From Roseibium aggregatum IAM 12614 (lineage in GTDB: Bacteria; Pseudomonadota; Alphaproteobacteria; Rhizobiales; Stappiaceae): a DNA stretch of 64,000 bases. The stretch covers positions 62,001 to 126,000 of the forward strand of contig NZ_AAUW01000001.1 of assembly GCF_000168975.1 (NCBI RefSeq), written 5' to 3'. Shown here piece by piece: positions 54,537-63,663 of the stretch (positions within the stretch are counted from its first letter, which is position 1; the number at the start of each line of letters is the position of its first letter). The notes beneath the pieces are model-generated. The model had not been told where the DNA came from. It saw nothing but the letters and a program-made list of their open reading frames with translations, and made no database searches. The translations under genes were made by a program, and so were the position numbers.

Positions 54537-56174
54537 TCAGCCACTGACGGGTTTGAGCTTTGCCAGTCGGCCGGTTGTCGGCATCTTCTCTTTCAGCGTC
54601 TGTTCCAGAAGGTAAAGCGAGAAGTCGCGAATGGGCATCGGTTTGGCAAAGAAGTACCCTTGCGCGTAGTCCACATTGCGGTTTCTGAGAGAGGCGAGCT
54701 GTTCCATGGTCTCGACACCCTCCGCACAGACCTTCATGCCGTGTGCCGCTGAAATACTCAGAATCGCCTGGACGAACGCGCCACGCGCGCAATCGGTGGC
54801 GCTGCCCAGATCGTCGACGAACATCTTGTCTATCTTCACGAGATCCGGATTGAGCGCCTTGATCTGTGCGAGATTTGAATACCCCGTGCCAAAATCGTCG
54901 ATCGCGATCAGGCAGCCGATACTGCGCAGATACTCAAGCGATTTGACGCTGCTTGTCCCGGACCGGATCCCGGTCTCCAGGATCTCGCAGCATAGGGAAA
55001 GACCGGCGTCGGCTGCCATGGCGAAAACAGGGGAGCGCAGGACGGACTGAATCTGGTCGTCTTCGAGATCCGACTGGAAAAAGTTGACGGAAACCTTGAA
55101 GCCGGGCCGCCCGGCAAGCAGCGGTTTCAGGTCGCGCAGCGCCTTGGTGATGATGATCTCCGTAAACTCCCAGGTCAGGTTTTCCCGCTGGATGATGTTC
55201 ACGAATTCGTCGGGGAACAGTTTGCCCTGCGCATCCTCGAAGCGCGCCAGAACCTCACACCCGTCGCACTTCATCGTCTCGAGGGTCAGGATCGGCTGGT
55301 AGTGCGGCTCGAAACCCTTGCCGCCGTTGGCAATCGCATGGCGGATCCGCCCGACCGGGCTGTGCCGGTCACTGACGACCCGTTTCACCTTCAGAAACAC
55401 GAGCACGCCGGTCGTGACGCCGAAAACGGCAAATATCGCAAGCAGTGCAATGTTTTGCTGGACGACGCGGCTGGGGGGAATCATGGTCAGGTAGCACAGC
55501 CTGACATCCCCTTCACCGCAGGCCTGAGCGTAGATACGCCCGAACACCGGGCCATAGGCGTTCCGGTATTGCTGCAAAAGGCCGGCGTTTCCGTGGGCGT
55601 GAAACAGAACGGTGTAGGGATCCTGCTTGCTCGAAACATAGAACAGGTCGTCATCCGCCGTTGCCAGGTTGCCAGTCTGGTAGAAGGAAACCCCGTACCG
55701 GCCTTTCTTGATCACCGTAATTTCGCCGACATCCCTGGTCCTCTCGAATGGCACCCGATACCAGGTCTGGCGGCCATCGAGAAAAAGCTGGGCCTTTTCA
55801 GGCGGGCCGAAGTCGTGAGCGGGTTCGAACCGTCCGAAACTCGACGAACAGGCAGCCTTCGTATCCCCATCCGGGAAGAACCAGATGTTGGTAATGTGAT
55901 TGTCTTTGTAGACGAGCGTGTTCAGCGCATTCAGATGCGCGTCGCTGCAATCGTCTTCCGGAAGCTTTTCCAATGTCGCATAGAGCTTGTTGCCCCGGTC
56001 GATATTGGCCAGCCAGATGGCAAAGAGATCCGACGTCTGTTTTTCCAGATCACGCTGACCGTCAAAGGCGACACCTGCCCAGGCAATTAACAACATGGCG
56101 GCAAAGGTCGCGAGGCCTGCAACAGAGCCTGTTAATAGTGCGCGGTAGTTGGGCGAGGTACTTTGACGTGCCAT
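54537..56174 (-). CDS. CSS-motif EAL phosphodiesterase
   Basis: This 545-residue protein has TM1 near residues 14-35, a periplasmic domain of ~200 residues with the Cys-Ser-Ser motif at 109-111, TM2 near 240-262 and a C-terminal EAL domain. Motifs are EVL at 307-309 (EVLARF), CCEILETGI, IDDFGTGYSNLAQI, VKIDKMF, AEGVET and QGYFFAKP. This is the architecture of E. coli PdeB/PdeC-type enzymes whose activity is set by the redox state of periplasmic cysteines. It would hydrolyse c-di-GMP to pGpG. Confidence 0.9.
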   Translation of the reverse strand: MARQSTSPNYRALLTGSVAGLATFAAMLLIAWAGVAFDGQRDLEKQTSDLFAIWLANIDRGNKLYATLEKLPEDDCSDAHLNALNTLVYKDNHITNIWFFPDGDTKAACSSSFGRFEPAHDFGPPEKAQLFLDGRQTWYRVPFERTRDVGEITVIKKGRYGVSFYQTGNLATADDDLFYVSSKQDPYTVLFHAHGNAGLLQQYRNAYGPVFGRIYAQACGEGDVRLCYLTMIPPSRVVQQNIALLAIFAVFGVTTGVLVFLKVKRVVSDRHSPVGRIRHAIANGGKGFEPHYQPILTLETMKCDGCEVLARFEDAQGKLFPDEFVNIIQRENLTWEFTEIIITKALRDLKPLLAGRPGFKVSVNFFQSDLEDDQIQSVLRSPVFAMAADAGLSLCCEILETGIRSGTSSVKSLEYLRSIGCLIAIDDFGTGYSNLAQIKALNPDLVKIDKMFVDDLGSATDCARGAFVQAILSISAAHGMKVCAEGVETMEQLASLRNRNVDYAQGYFFAKPMPIRDFSLYLLEQTLKEKMPTTGRLAKLKPVSG

Positions 56175-56602
56175 TTCATTGCCAGTTATTGGTCCGCCCA
56201 GGTTGCATGGTCGGGATTAAGAACAAGTCAATTGTTAGAATTAACGGGGCTTAACCTGACAGGTTATCCCTTCTTTTGTGGCTTTTAGTGTTGTTTTTTG
56301 TCCGGAAACCGCCACTGAGCCTTCGTTCGGCGTCCCCGGGTCAGGTTGAAGCGAGCCTTCCCCCAAAGCGCACGGCTGCCTGACAGGCAGACAGGATGGC
56401 AATCCCGGTCAGTCCGGTTGGCGGCGTCGGCGTCTTGCCGGAAAAATGTCATCAGTCGTGTTTGAAGATCGCTTCTGCAAGTGAAATTTGCAGGTGTTTC
56501 CCTACATTTGCGTGAGATAAGATCAGTGCTCTCTCCTGACAGAATGCTGTCAGGAGCGGTTTGATAAGGTGATCCTCATCACAGCGACTGAGGAGACTTT
56601 CC
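56175..56602. other. Intergenic region with a perfect palindrome
   Basis: No gene is seen. The stretch holds the promoter regions of the divergent EAL and VOC genes, and the palindrome annotated at 56533-56556. Confidence 0.5.
56533..56556. promoter_or_regulatory. Perfect inverted repeat upstream of VOC/WYL operon
   Basis: CTCCTGACAG-AATG-CTGTCAGGAG lies 47 bp before the ATG of the VOC gene. There is no T-run, so an operator for a dimeric regulator, possibly the WYL regulator of the same operon, is more likely than a terminator. Confidence 0.5.
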
Positions 56603-56977
56603 ATGACTTTTACACCCGATCACTTCACTGTCTGGATGGAGATTCCCGTCTCCGATCTGGACAAGGCGGTCAGCTTTTACAATGACGTGTTCAAAACGGA
56701 GCTTAGACGTGTCGCTGACATGGGACCCAATGAGATTGCAATCTTTCCCACCAAAGAGCAGGGCGGGATTGCTGGTCACCTTTATCCGGGAAAACCCGCG
56801 CAGAGCGGAACCGGCTCGACCATCCATCTCGCTTGCCCGGACACTCTGGAAGAAACGATGGAGCGGTTTGCCGCCAAAGGCGGACAGATCATCTCCGATC
56901 CGGCGGCGATCCCAGCAGGCCGCTTTGCCTATGGGATTGATCCGGACGGCAATTCCATCGGCATGTTCGCACGCTGA
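56603..56977 (+). CDS. VOC-family (glyoxalase-like) protein
   Basis: This 124-residue protein has two beta-alpha-beta-beta-beta modules: FTVWMEIPVSDLDKAVSFYND at the start and FAYGIDPDGNSIGMF at the end, the latter bearing the typical Asp-Pro-Asp-Gly-Asn. This is the PhnB/AraC-partner class of small VOC proteins. The ATG follows GAGGAGAC. The WYL regulator starts 42 bp downstream on the same strand, so the two probably form an operon. Confidence 0.88.
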   Translation: MTFTPDHFTVWMEIPVSDLDKAVSFYNDVFKTELRRVADMGPNEIAIFPTKEQGGIAGHLYPGKPAQSGTGSTIHLACPDTLEETMERFAAKGGQIISDPAAIPAGRFAYGIDPDGNSIGMFAR

Positions 56978-57019
56978 AGCACCACGGACAGGATGCTGGC
57001 TTCGCAGGGAGCCGGCATC

Positions 57020-57721
57020 ATGAGGCGGGCTGACCGACTGTTCCAGATCGTGCAGTATCTGCGCGGTGGCCGACTGGTCCGGGCGCGTCAGTTGTCCGAA
57101 TGGCTGGAAGTTTCCGAACGCACCATCTATCGCGACGTGGCCGACCTGCAAGCCTCCGGCGTGCCGATCGAAGGCGCTGCCGGTGTCGGCTACATCATGC
57201 GCGATGGCTATGAATTGCCGCCCCTCATGTTCACGCGGGACGAAATCGTTGCTCTACTGGCCGGTGCGCGTCTGATCCGCGCCTGGGGCGGTGCCGCCAT
57301 GGCGCGGGCGGCCGAAGAGGCGATGATCAAGATCGATGCGGTTCTGCCCGAAAAGACGCGGGTGCGCCAGAATGAGGTCGAGATCCACGCCTTCGCGCCG
57401 GAAATGACGCCGCAGATCCGCGCGCACATCGATTTTCTGGAAGCGGCTGCCGATGGTCGAAAGCGACTGTCCATTGCCTATAACGACAGCAAGGGAACGT
57501 CGACCAACCGGGCGATCCGCCCCCTCGGACTTTGGTTCTGGGGCAAGGTGTGGACACTTGTTGCCTGGTGCGAATTGCGACAGGACTTCCGCATGTTCCG
57601 GCTGGACCGGATTTCCGAAATGCGGGAGATGGGAGACCGGTTTGATCCGGAGCCCGGCAAGACGCTGAAGGATTTCTACCGGGCCATGGAGCAAGACAAC
57701 CAGGGCAATTCTGCGGGGTGA
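57020..57721 (+). CDS. YafY-type transcriptional regulator (HTH_11 + WYL)
   Basis: The protein has 233 residues from the ATG at 57020. The N-terminal winged helix (about 1-60) has ARQLSEWLEVSERTIYRDVADL, followed by the conserved EGAAGVGYIM. The C-terminal WYL domain (about 135-225) has LSIAYNDSKG, RPLGLWFWGKVWTLVAWCELR and FRLDRISEM. It is paralogous to the regulator at 10554-11273. It follows the VOC gene and a perfect palindrome upstream of that gene could be its operator. Confidence 0.88.
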   Translation: MRRADRLFQIVQYLRGGRLVRARQLSEWLEVSERTIYRDVADLQASGVPIEGAAGVGYIMRDGYELPPLMFTRDEIVALLAGARLIRAWGGAAMARAAEEAMIKIDAVLPEKTRVRQNEVEIHAFAPEMTPQIRAHIDFLEAAADGRKRLSIAYNDSKGTSTNRAIRPLGLWFWGKVWTLVAWCELRQDFRMFRLDRISEMREMGDRFDPEPGKTLKDFYRAMEQDNQGNSAG

Positions 57722-57806
57722 CGACCAAGCGGAAGGCCCGTTTTTTCAATCGGAAATTGGTGAAGTCCTTTCAATTTCGAGGCGCTCGCCGCCCGGGCAG
57801 CAAACG

Positions 57807-58556
57807 TCAACGCAGGGACGCGTAGCCGCTGCCGAAGATTTCCCGCAGCAGCTTGCGCTTCATTGCCTCTGCATAGTCGTCGTAGCTGGCCGCAACCTCG
57901 ACAAAAGCGCCGGGACCCTTGATGACATGGGTTCGGTAGTAGCGCACTGGTGTTTGGTCGGCGCCCGAAATCACAAGGCCGTTGACGGTGATTTCCTTGA
58001 AGTCGAAGGCTCTGTAGGCGCTGTCGGGGCCGAAGCCGTCATTGTTGATGCCGTCGCCGGCAACATCAACCACCTTTCGCCCGCAAGGGACAGGCGCTTT
58101 CCGCATCAAGGTGGATGCATGGCCGAGTGCGTAACCGAGGGCTGTGGGGAACTCCGTGTAGCCTCTCGGTGCACGGCGCAGGATCTCCGCGGCCTTCGCA
58201 GCGCTTTGCGCATCGTTGAGATGGCTCCATCCGAGCTGGAGCAGTTGCTGGTATCTGCCGCTCCATTCGAAACTGGTGACCCAGATCCCGCCAACGGCCT
58301 CTATTGCCTGCACCACCTCTGGATCTGTCAGCGCATCCGCCAGTCCGTTCAGCTGCAAGGTGTGTTCGCGGGCATCGACACTGGCCGATCCGTCCATGGC
58401 AAGAACAAGCGACAGGGAACAGGCCAAAGCCGGGGCAGGGGTGAGCATAAGAGGCGCGAGGCAAAACAGGCTGCAGGCGTGGCGCAAGGTCTTGCGCAGC
58501 GCGCCTGTTCCAAGGCGGTGGTGACCTATCTGCAAGTTCGAACGGCAGCCCATCAT
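57807..58556 (-). CDS. DUF1194-domain secreted protein (vWA-like)
   Basis: The protein has 249 residues; the first ~45 include a hydrophobic leader (SLFCLAPLMLTPAPALA) and the exact start is uncertain. The mature part has a von Willebrand A-like fold with LVLAMDGSASVD, a MIDAS-type Asp-x-Ser-x-Ser, VDVAGDGINNDG as the third metal motif, and ITVNGLVISG. It is periplasmic or secreted; DUF1194 has no known function. Confidence 0.85.
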   Translation of the reverse strand: MMGCRSNLQIGHHRLGTGALRKTLRHACSLFCLAPLMLTPAPALACSLSLVLAMDGSASVDAREHTLQLNGLADALTDPEVVQAIEAVGGIWVTSFEWSGRYQQLLQLGWSHLNDAQSAAKAAEILRRAPRGYTEFPTALGYALGHASTLMRKAPVPCGRKVVDVAGDGINNDGFGPDSAYRAFDFKEITVNGLVISGADQTPVRYYRTHVIKGPGAFVEVAASYDDYAEAMKRKLLREIFGSGYASLR

Positions 58557-58836
58557 GAAGCCATTCTAGTGGATCCGGGCTTGAAGGGAATGCCAATAAG
58601 ACGAGCATGCATCCGCGCGGCGTTCAATTTCCCGGCAATCGGGCGGGTCCGTCAGGTCACCCGAAAGACCGCGTTCCTGCCGCTTCTGCCAGATGATTGC
58701 GGGGGAACTTTCACAGCAACGTCGTGACAAGACAGGCCTGTACGACGAGGCGTATTGTCATTACCCTCTATGTTGCAGTGCAAATTTCTTGGCTTAGTCT
58801 CTTGAAATTGCTGAAATATCTGGGCAGGTTTAACGC

Positions 58837-60375
58837 ATGTATGCATCCCATGGATTTTTGCGGTCGGACATTGGCGACGTCGATGTCGTTTATCACGACG
58901 GCCTCTATCATCTGTTCCATCTGGTGCTGCCCAACCACGATTTCATCGCGCACGCCGTCAGCACGGACGGCATGACATGGCGCCGCGTAAAGAACGCGCT
59001 TTTCGTCGGGGAGCCGGGGGAATGGGACGATGACATGCTCTGGACGATGCATGTGACGCCCGATCCGGACCGCAAGGGCGAGTGGCGCATGTTCTATACG
59101 GGCCTTGCCCGCGCGGAATATGGCCGGGTGCAGCGGGTCGGACTGGCGCGGTCCAAGGATCTGTTCAACTGGCAGCGCTGCAACCACGGCAACTACCCGC
59201 TGGAGGTGCCCGGTCCGCTGTATGAAAGCTCCGTTGACGAAGGCCGCCAGTGGGTCAGTTTTCGCGATCCGTTCTTTTATATGGACGAGGAAACCGGCGA
59301 ACGCCTGCTGCTGTCCTCTGCCAGAGTGAAAGACGGACCGGTCATCCGGCGAGGCTGCGTCGGGCTTGCCCGGGAGACCAGGACGGACAAATTCTCCTTC
59401 GAGGCACCGCTCTACCGTCCCGGACTTTATGACGACGTCGAGGTGCCGAACCTCTTCCGGCTCGACGGCCGCTATTACCTGATGGGCTCGATCCGCGAAG
59501 ATACCAAGATCCATTACTGGTATGCCGAAACGATCAACGGCCCCTATCAGAACTTTTTCGACAATGTGATCCTGCCGACAGGCAATTATGCCGGCCGGAT
59601 CTGCCGGACGAACGACCGCTTGTTGCTGTTCAATTTCTTCTCCAAGACGGAACACGTCTACGGGCGCGAGCACGTGAAGAAGCTGTTGCCGCCTCCCAAG
59701 GAACTGGTGACCGACAGTGCGGGCCGGCTCAAGCTGAAATCCAATTCCGACTTCAACGACCTGGTGACACAGCGCCAGATCGTGACGGCGTCCTACCAGT
59801 GCAAGGTCCTCTATTCCAATCCGCACGCATCGGCCGTCGATCGGTCGGACGGGCTGCATCTGTCCTGCGCAAGCGGTTATGAAGCCTTCATTCTGCCCGG
59901 CAAGCACGAAGACTTCCGTCTGAAGGCGCAGTTGATGCTGGAGGGCCTGGGCAAGACCGGCCTTGTGCTGCGGATGAACGACGAGGGCGACGGCTATTAT
60001 CTCTCGCTGGACCTCGTCAACGGCATTGCCCAGATGCGGGCGTGGGGGGCAAACCCCACACCGGAATTCGAACATGCTTTCCGCTACGAACCGCTTCAGG
60101 AAGCGCATTTCCGCGGCAGCGATCATGGCCCCTGGCAGATCGAGGTCGTGGCGCACGGCCTCTACTTCGAGTTTTCCATCGACGGTTATGTGGTGCTGTC
60201 CCTTGTCGATGACAGTTTCGTCGAAGGCGGTATCGGCTTCTACACTGAAAGTGCGGCCGTCTGCCTGAAGGACCTTGTTGTCGAAACATTGAGCCGTCCG
60301 GTTACGGAGCACACGGTCGAACCGGTTTATTCCGTCACGCACAGGGCGCCCGATCAGGAAGGGGAGAGCCGGTGA
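58837..60375 (+). CDS. GH32-family-like glycoside hydrolase (fructosidase-type)
   Basis: This 512-residue protein is a five-bladed beta-propeller followed by a beta-sandwich (about residues 340-495), the GH32 layout. Asp residues near the N-terminus (D11, D14, D16 in SDIGDVDVVYHDGLYHLFHL) replace the usual WMNDPNG box. The transition-state RDP is present (RDP 143-145), and DVEVPNLF (E202) takes the position of the EC acid/base motif. No signal peptide, so it acts in the cytoplasm. It overlaps the following phosphatase start (GTGA). It is predicted to act on a sucrose- or fructoside-type product of the operon, though specificity is uncertain. Confidence 0.75.
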   Translation: MYASHGFLRSDIGDVDVVYHDGLYHLFHLVLPNHDFIAHAVSTDGMTWRRVKNALFVGEPGEWDDDMLWTMHVTPDPDRKGEWRMFYTGLARAEYGRVQRVGLARSKDLFNWQRCNHGNYPLEVPGPLYESSVDEGRQWVSFRDPFFYMDEETGERLLLSSARVKDGPVIRRGCVGLARETRTDKFSFEAPLYRPGLYDDVEVPNLFRLDGRYYLMGSIREDTKIHYWYAETINGPYQNFFDNVILPTGNYAGRICRTNDRLLLFNFFSKTEHVYGREHVKKLLPPPKELVTDSAGRLKLKSNSDFNDLVTQRQIVTASYQCKVLYSNPHASAVDRSDGLHLSCASGYEAFILPGKHEDFRLKAQLMLEGLGKTGLVLRMNDEGDGYYLSLDLVNGIAQMRAWGANPTPEFEHAFRYEPLQEAHFRGSDHGPWQIEVVAHGLYFEFSIDGYVVLSLVDDSFVEGGIGFYTESAAVCLKDLVVETLSRPVTEHTVEPVYSVTHRAPDQEGESR

Positions 60376-61121
60376 CCGCAGAGACGGGCACGACCGACAC
60401 CTGGCTTCTGGTGAGCGACATTGACGACACGCTGACCGGCAATCAGGCAGATCTGGAGCGGCTCTGGCATCAGCTCAAGACCGCCGGGCCGCATCTGAAA
60501 CTGGCCCTGAACTCCAGCCGCCCGGCCGTGAGCGTCGACCAGACCCTGTCCGAATATTTTCCCGATGACTTCGAACCGGACGCAATTATCACCGGTTTGG
60601 GAACCGAAATCCGTCTTGGCCGTTTGTTTCTGGAAAGTTGGCAAAGCCGTTTTGCCGACTGGCCTGACGGCGAGGTTCGCGCAATCGTCCGGAAATTGGG
60701 GTATGATGCACACGACGACAAGTTCCAGACGGGCGGCAAGGCCAGCTTTGCCGTTCCGGGAAAAGACGGCGTGGACGCAATTCTTGCCGAACTTCGGAGC
60801 GAGGGCATCCCGTTCAGGCACATCTATTCAGGAACCAGCGACCTGGACATTCTCGCCCCCGGTGCAGGCAAGGACGCCGCCATGCGCCATCTTGCAAGCC
60901 ATCTCGGCATTCCGATGGAACGTACGATCGCCGCTGGAGATTCCGGCAACGACCTTGCGCTGTTCGAAGCAGCAGGCAAGGCCATCGCGGTCGGCAATGC
61001 CCGGCAGGAGCTTCTCATGAGCCTGCCGCGTGACAAGACCTATCTTGCATCCGCCCACCACGCTGCCGGCGTGCTGGAAGGGTTGACCGTGATGGGTCTG
61101 CTGCCGCAGCCGGCAGTCTGA
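60372..61121 (+). CDS. Sucrose-phosphate phosphatase-like HAD hydrolase
   Basis: This 249-residue HAD phosphatase starts at GTG 60372, overlapping the TGA of the upstream gene. Catalytic motif I is DIDDTLTG (D16, D18), then LALNSSRP (motif II), a conserved Lys region, and motif IV GDSGND at 189-194. The DIDDTL(T/V)G/NSSRP combination is characteristic of the sucrose-6-phosphate phosphatase (S6PP) family. It would dephosphorylate the product of the GT4 enzyme encoded 114 bp downstream. Confidence 0.85.
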   Translation: MTAETGTTDTWLLVSDIDDTLTGNQADLERLWHQLKTAGPHLKLALNSSRPAVSVDQTLSEYFPDDFEPDAIITGLGTEIRLGRLFLESWQSRFADWPDGEVRAIVRKLGYDAHDDKFQTGGKASFAVPGKDGVDAILAELRSEGIPFRHIYSGTSDLDILAPGAGKDAAMRHLASHLGIPMERTIAAGDSGNDLALFEAAGKAIAVGNARQELLMSLPRDKTYLASAHHAAGVLEGLTVMGLLPQPAV

Positions 61122-61235
61122 TCCGGCCTTTTGAAAGGCCGTTGCCTGCCGCAACGCCGGCGGGCCGATGACTATAAAGAGCAAAAGAACGCCTGGGACG
61201 CTGGAGAACAAAGCACACGAACAAGGTAACGACAC

Positions 61236-62531
61236 ATGAACAAGCACAATATCGGTTCACTTCTGATGATCTCGCTGCACGGTTATGTGGCCGGATCACC
61301 GGAACTGGGCAAACCTGATACGGGCGGCCAGGTGGTCTTCGTACTGGAACTGGCAAAGCGCTTCGCGCGGCTCGGCTACAGGGTCGATGTCATGACGCGC
61401 CAGTTCGAAGACCAGCCGGCCGAGGATATCATCAACGAAAACCTGCGCGTCGTGCGCGTACCCTTCGGCGGATCCGATTTCATCCGCAAGGAAGACATGC
61501 ACGACTGGTATGGTGACTTTGTCACCAATGCGTTGGCAATGATCCGCCATCGCAAGCTGAATTATGACGTGATCAACTCGCATTACTGGGACGCAGGCGT
61601 TGCGGGTCAGAAAATTGCCGAGGAACTGCAGATCCCGCACATTCACACGCCACATTCGCTCGGCTGGTGGAAGCAGCACGACATGGTGGGTGCTGGCGAG
61701 GAAGAGATGGCCGGTTACCGGTTCAAGGAGCGGATCCAGAAGGAATTCGTTCTGTACCGCAACTGCGATCACATCATCGCAACCACCGAGCAGCAGACCG
61801 ACCTCATCGTGGAGCAATACCAGTTGCCGCGTGAGCACATCACCATGATCCCGCCAGGCATTGACGAGGGCCGGTTCACGCCTGCAACGCCGGATGTGGT
61901 CGCGGAGGCGCGCCGGAAACACGATTTCAAGGAAACGGACATTTACGTTGTCGGCCGGGCCGCTGAAAACAAGGGCTATGACCTGATTATCCAGGCCTTG
62001 CCAAGCCTCCTGAAGCTGCAGCCAGAGGCGCGCCTGGTGCTTGCCGCCGGTGCGAACTCCGACAGCGACAAGGCTCTGCTCAAGCAATGGAAGGAGATCG
62101 CAGCTTCCCTTGGGGTGGCCGATGCGATCAGTTGGCGTGGCTATGTCGAGGATGAAGACCTGGCCGATTTCTACCGCGGCCCAGGCATTTTTGCGCTGCC
62201 ATCCCGTTATGAGCCCTTCGGCATGACTGCCGTTGAGGCGATGGCCTGCGGCACGCCGACGGTCGTGACCATTCACGGCGGCCTGTTCGAACAGATCGAA
62301 TTCGGCCGTCACGCGCTGGTTGCTGATCCCAAGCGTCCGGAGGAATTCGCGGCCATGCTGAACATGCCGATGCAATACACCTGGATGCGCGAGACACTTT
62401 GTGTGGAAGGCGCTCGCTTCGCCCGCCGCGTGTTCGGCTGGACGGGTATTGCCCGGCGGACCTTGCAGGTGTTCGAGCATTTCAAGGGCCGTTACGACGA
62501 CCTGCAGTCCGACGAGCTTGCGGTGGGCTGA
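61236..62531 (+). CDS. Sucrose-phosphate-synthase-like GT4 glycosyltransferase
   Basis: This 431-residue GT-B enzyme starts SLLMISLHGYVAGSPELGK with DTGGQVVFVLELAK, the sucrose synthase/sucrose-phosphate-synthase signature. INSHYWDAGVAGQKI and HTPHSLGWWK follow. The donor site has SRYEPFGMTAVEAMACGTP, with the E-x7-E pair at E326/E334. It is much shorter than plant SPS and resembles compact bacterial enzymes. It would make sucrose-6-phosphate (or a related glycoside phosphate) from a nucleotide sugar. Together with the phosphatase it forms a synthesis pair. Confidence 0.82.
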   Translation: MNKHNIGSLLMISLHGYVAGSPELGKPDTGGQVVFVLELAKRFARLGYRVDVMTRQFEDQPAEDIINENLRVVRVPFGGSDFIRKEDMHDWYGDFVTNALAMIRHRKLNYDVINSHYWDAGVAGQKIAEELQIPHIHTPHSLGWWKQHDMVGAGEEEMAGYRFKERIQKEFVLYRNCDHIIATTEQQTDLIVEQYQLPREHITMIPPGIDEGRFTPATPDVVAEARRKHDFKETDIYVVGRAAENKGYDLIIQALPSLLKLQPEARLVLAAGANSDSDKALLKQWKEIAASLGVADAISWRGYVEDEDLADFYRGPGIFALPSRYEPFGMTAVEAMACGTPTVVTIHGGLFEQIEFGRHALVADPKRPEEFAAMLNMPMQYTWMRETLCVEGARFARRVFGWTGIARRTLQVFEHFKGRYDDLQSDELAVG

Positions 62532-62660
62532 CAGCTTACCGGAACAATGCCTTGATTGAGAAGGGATGCTGAAGATAACCGAACGTCCGGTTCAGCTTGC
62601 GTTCAGGTGAAATAGATTACACCTTGCGCATGACCTCGTGAGCAGACCGGAATCGGACTC

Positions 62661-62915
62661 GTGAAACAGATATTTGCCCTTTTGATCCTGACCTTCGCCG
62701 TCATCGCGCCGGCGCAAGCCGCTTGTTTGTCCCAGTCGCAGGCCCGCGAAGTCGTGGCCAGTGGCAAGGCCGCCCCGCTTGGGGCGGTTGCAGGGCAAGC
62801 AGGCGGGGAAATCGTCAAGGCACAGCTTTGCCAGCAGGGCGGAGGCTACGTCTATCTGTTGTCGGTCCTAAAGGGTGGCAAGGTGACAACTGTCACAGTC
62901 AATGCCAGCAGGTAA
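62661..62915 (+). CDS. Small periplasmic PepSY-like protein, FeuN-like
   Basis: The protein has 84 residues from GTG 62661, with a signal peptide (ALLILTFAVIAPAQA-AC). The mature ~64 residues resemble a single PepSY-type unit: SQAREVVASGKAAPL, then VKAQLCQQGGGYVYLLSVLKGGKV. In Sinorhizobium the similar-sized periplasmic FeuN, encoded just upstream of feuP, restrains the FeuPQ two-component system. Here the gene sits 79 bp upstream of a FeuP-like regulator, which supports the same role. Confidence 0.65.
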   Translation: MKQIFALLILTFAVIAPAQAACLSQSQAREVVASGKAAPLGAVAGQAGGEIVKAQLCQQGGGYVYLLSVLKGGKVTTVTVNASR

Positions 62916-62994
62916 TTGCTAGAAGCGACATCTTCCTGCCGGTTTTCGGTTGGTTGATCTGGTTCCGACTCCATCAGTCAAAAAGTTGAATTTC

Positions 62995-63663
62995 ATGCGC
63001 ATTCTTGTTGTCGAAGACGATACCGATTTGAACCGCCAGCTTGTGGCCGCCCTGGAAGAGGCCGGTTACGTGGTCGACAGTGCGACGGACGGCGAGGACG
63101 GGCATTTTCTTGGCGATACGGAGCCGTATGATGCCGTGGTCCTGGACCTCGGTCTGCCGTCCCTCGACGGCCTGTCCGTGCTGGAAAACTGGCGCCGCGA
63201 CGGACGGACCATGCCGGTCCTTATCCTGACCGCGCGCGACCGCTGGTCGGACAAGGTCGCCGGCATCGACGCCGGCGCGGACGACTACGTTGCAAAGCCT
63301 TTCCACATGGAAGAAGTGCTTGCCCGTGTGCGTGCGCTCGTGCGCAGGGCCGCCGGCCATGCCTCCAACGAACTGACGTGCGGCGCGGTGCGGCTGGATC
63401 TGAGGTCCGGCCGTGTCACGGTGGACGGCAGTGCGGTCAAGCTGACCTCGCATGAATACCGGTTGCTGTCCTACCTACTGCACCACCAGGGCAAGGTCAT
63501 TTCCCGAACCGAGCTGACCGAGCATCTCTACGATCAGGATTTCGACCGCGATTCCAATACGGTGGAAGTCTTCGTCGGCCGTTTGCGCAAGAAAATCGGT
63601 TCGGACATGATCGAAACCATCCGTGGGCTCGGATACCGCCTGGGAGCGGCGAGTGACTCCTGA
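62995..63663 (+). CDS. feuP: OmpR-family response regulator, FeuP-like
   Basis: This 222-residue protein starts MRILVVEDD, with D51 as phosphoacceptor (VVLDLGLP) and a Thr/Lys switch pair in LILTARDR and VAKPFHMEE. The C-terminal winged helix includes KLTSHEYRLLSYLLHHQG and NTVEVFVGRLRKKIG. The closeness to rhizobial FeuP and the FeuN-like gene upstream favour this name. It probably regulates envelope or osmotic functions with its kinase, whose GTG start overlaps the regulator's last codons. Confidence 0.85.
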   Translation: MRILVVEDDTDLNRQLVAALEEAGYVVDSATDGEDGHFLGDTEPYDAVVLDLGLPSLDGLSVLENWRRDGRTMPVLILTARDRWSDKVAGIDAGADDYVAKPFHMEEVLARVRALVRRAAGHASNELTCGAVRLDLRSGRVTVDGSAVKLTSHEYRLLSYLLHHQGKVISRTELTEHLYDQDFDRDSNTVEVFVGRLRKKIGSDMIETIRGLGYRLGAASDS

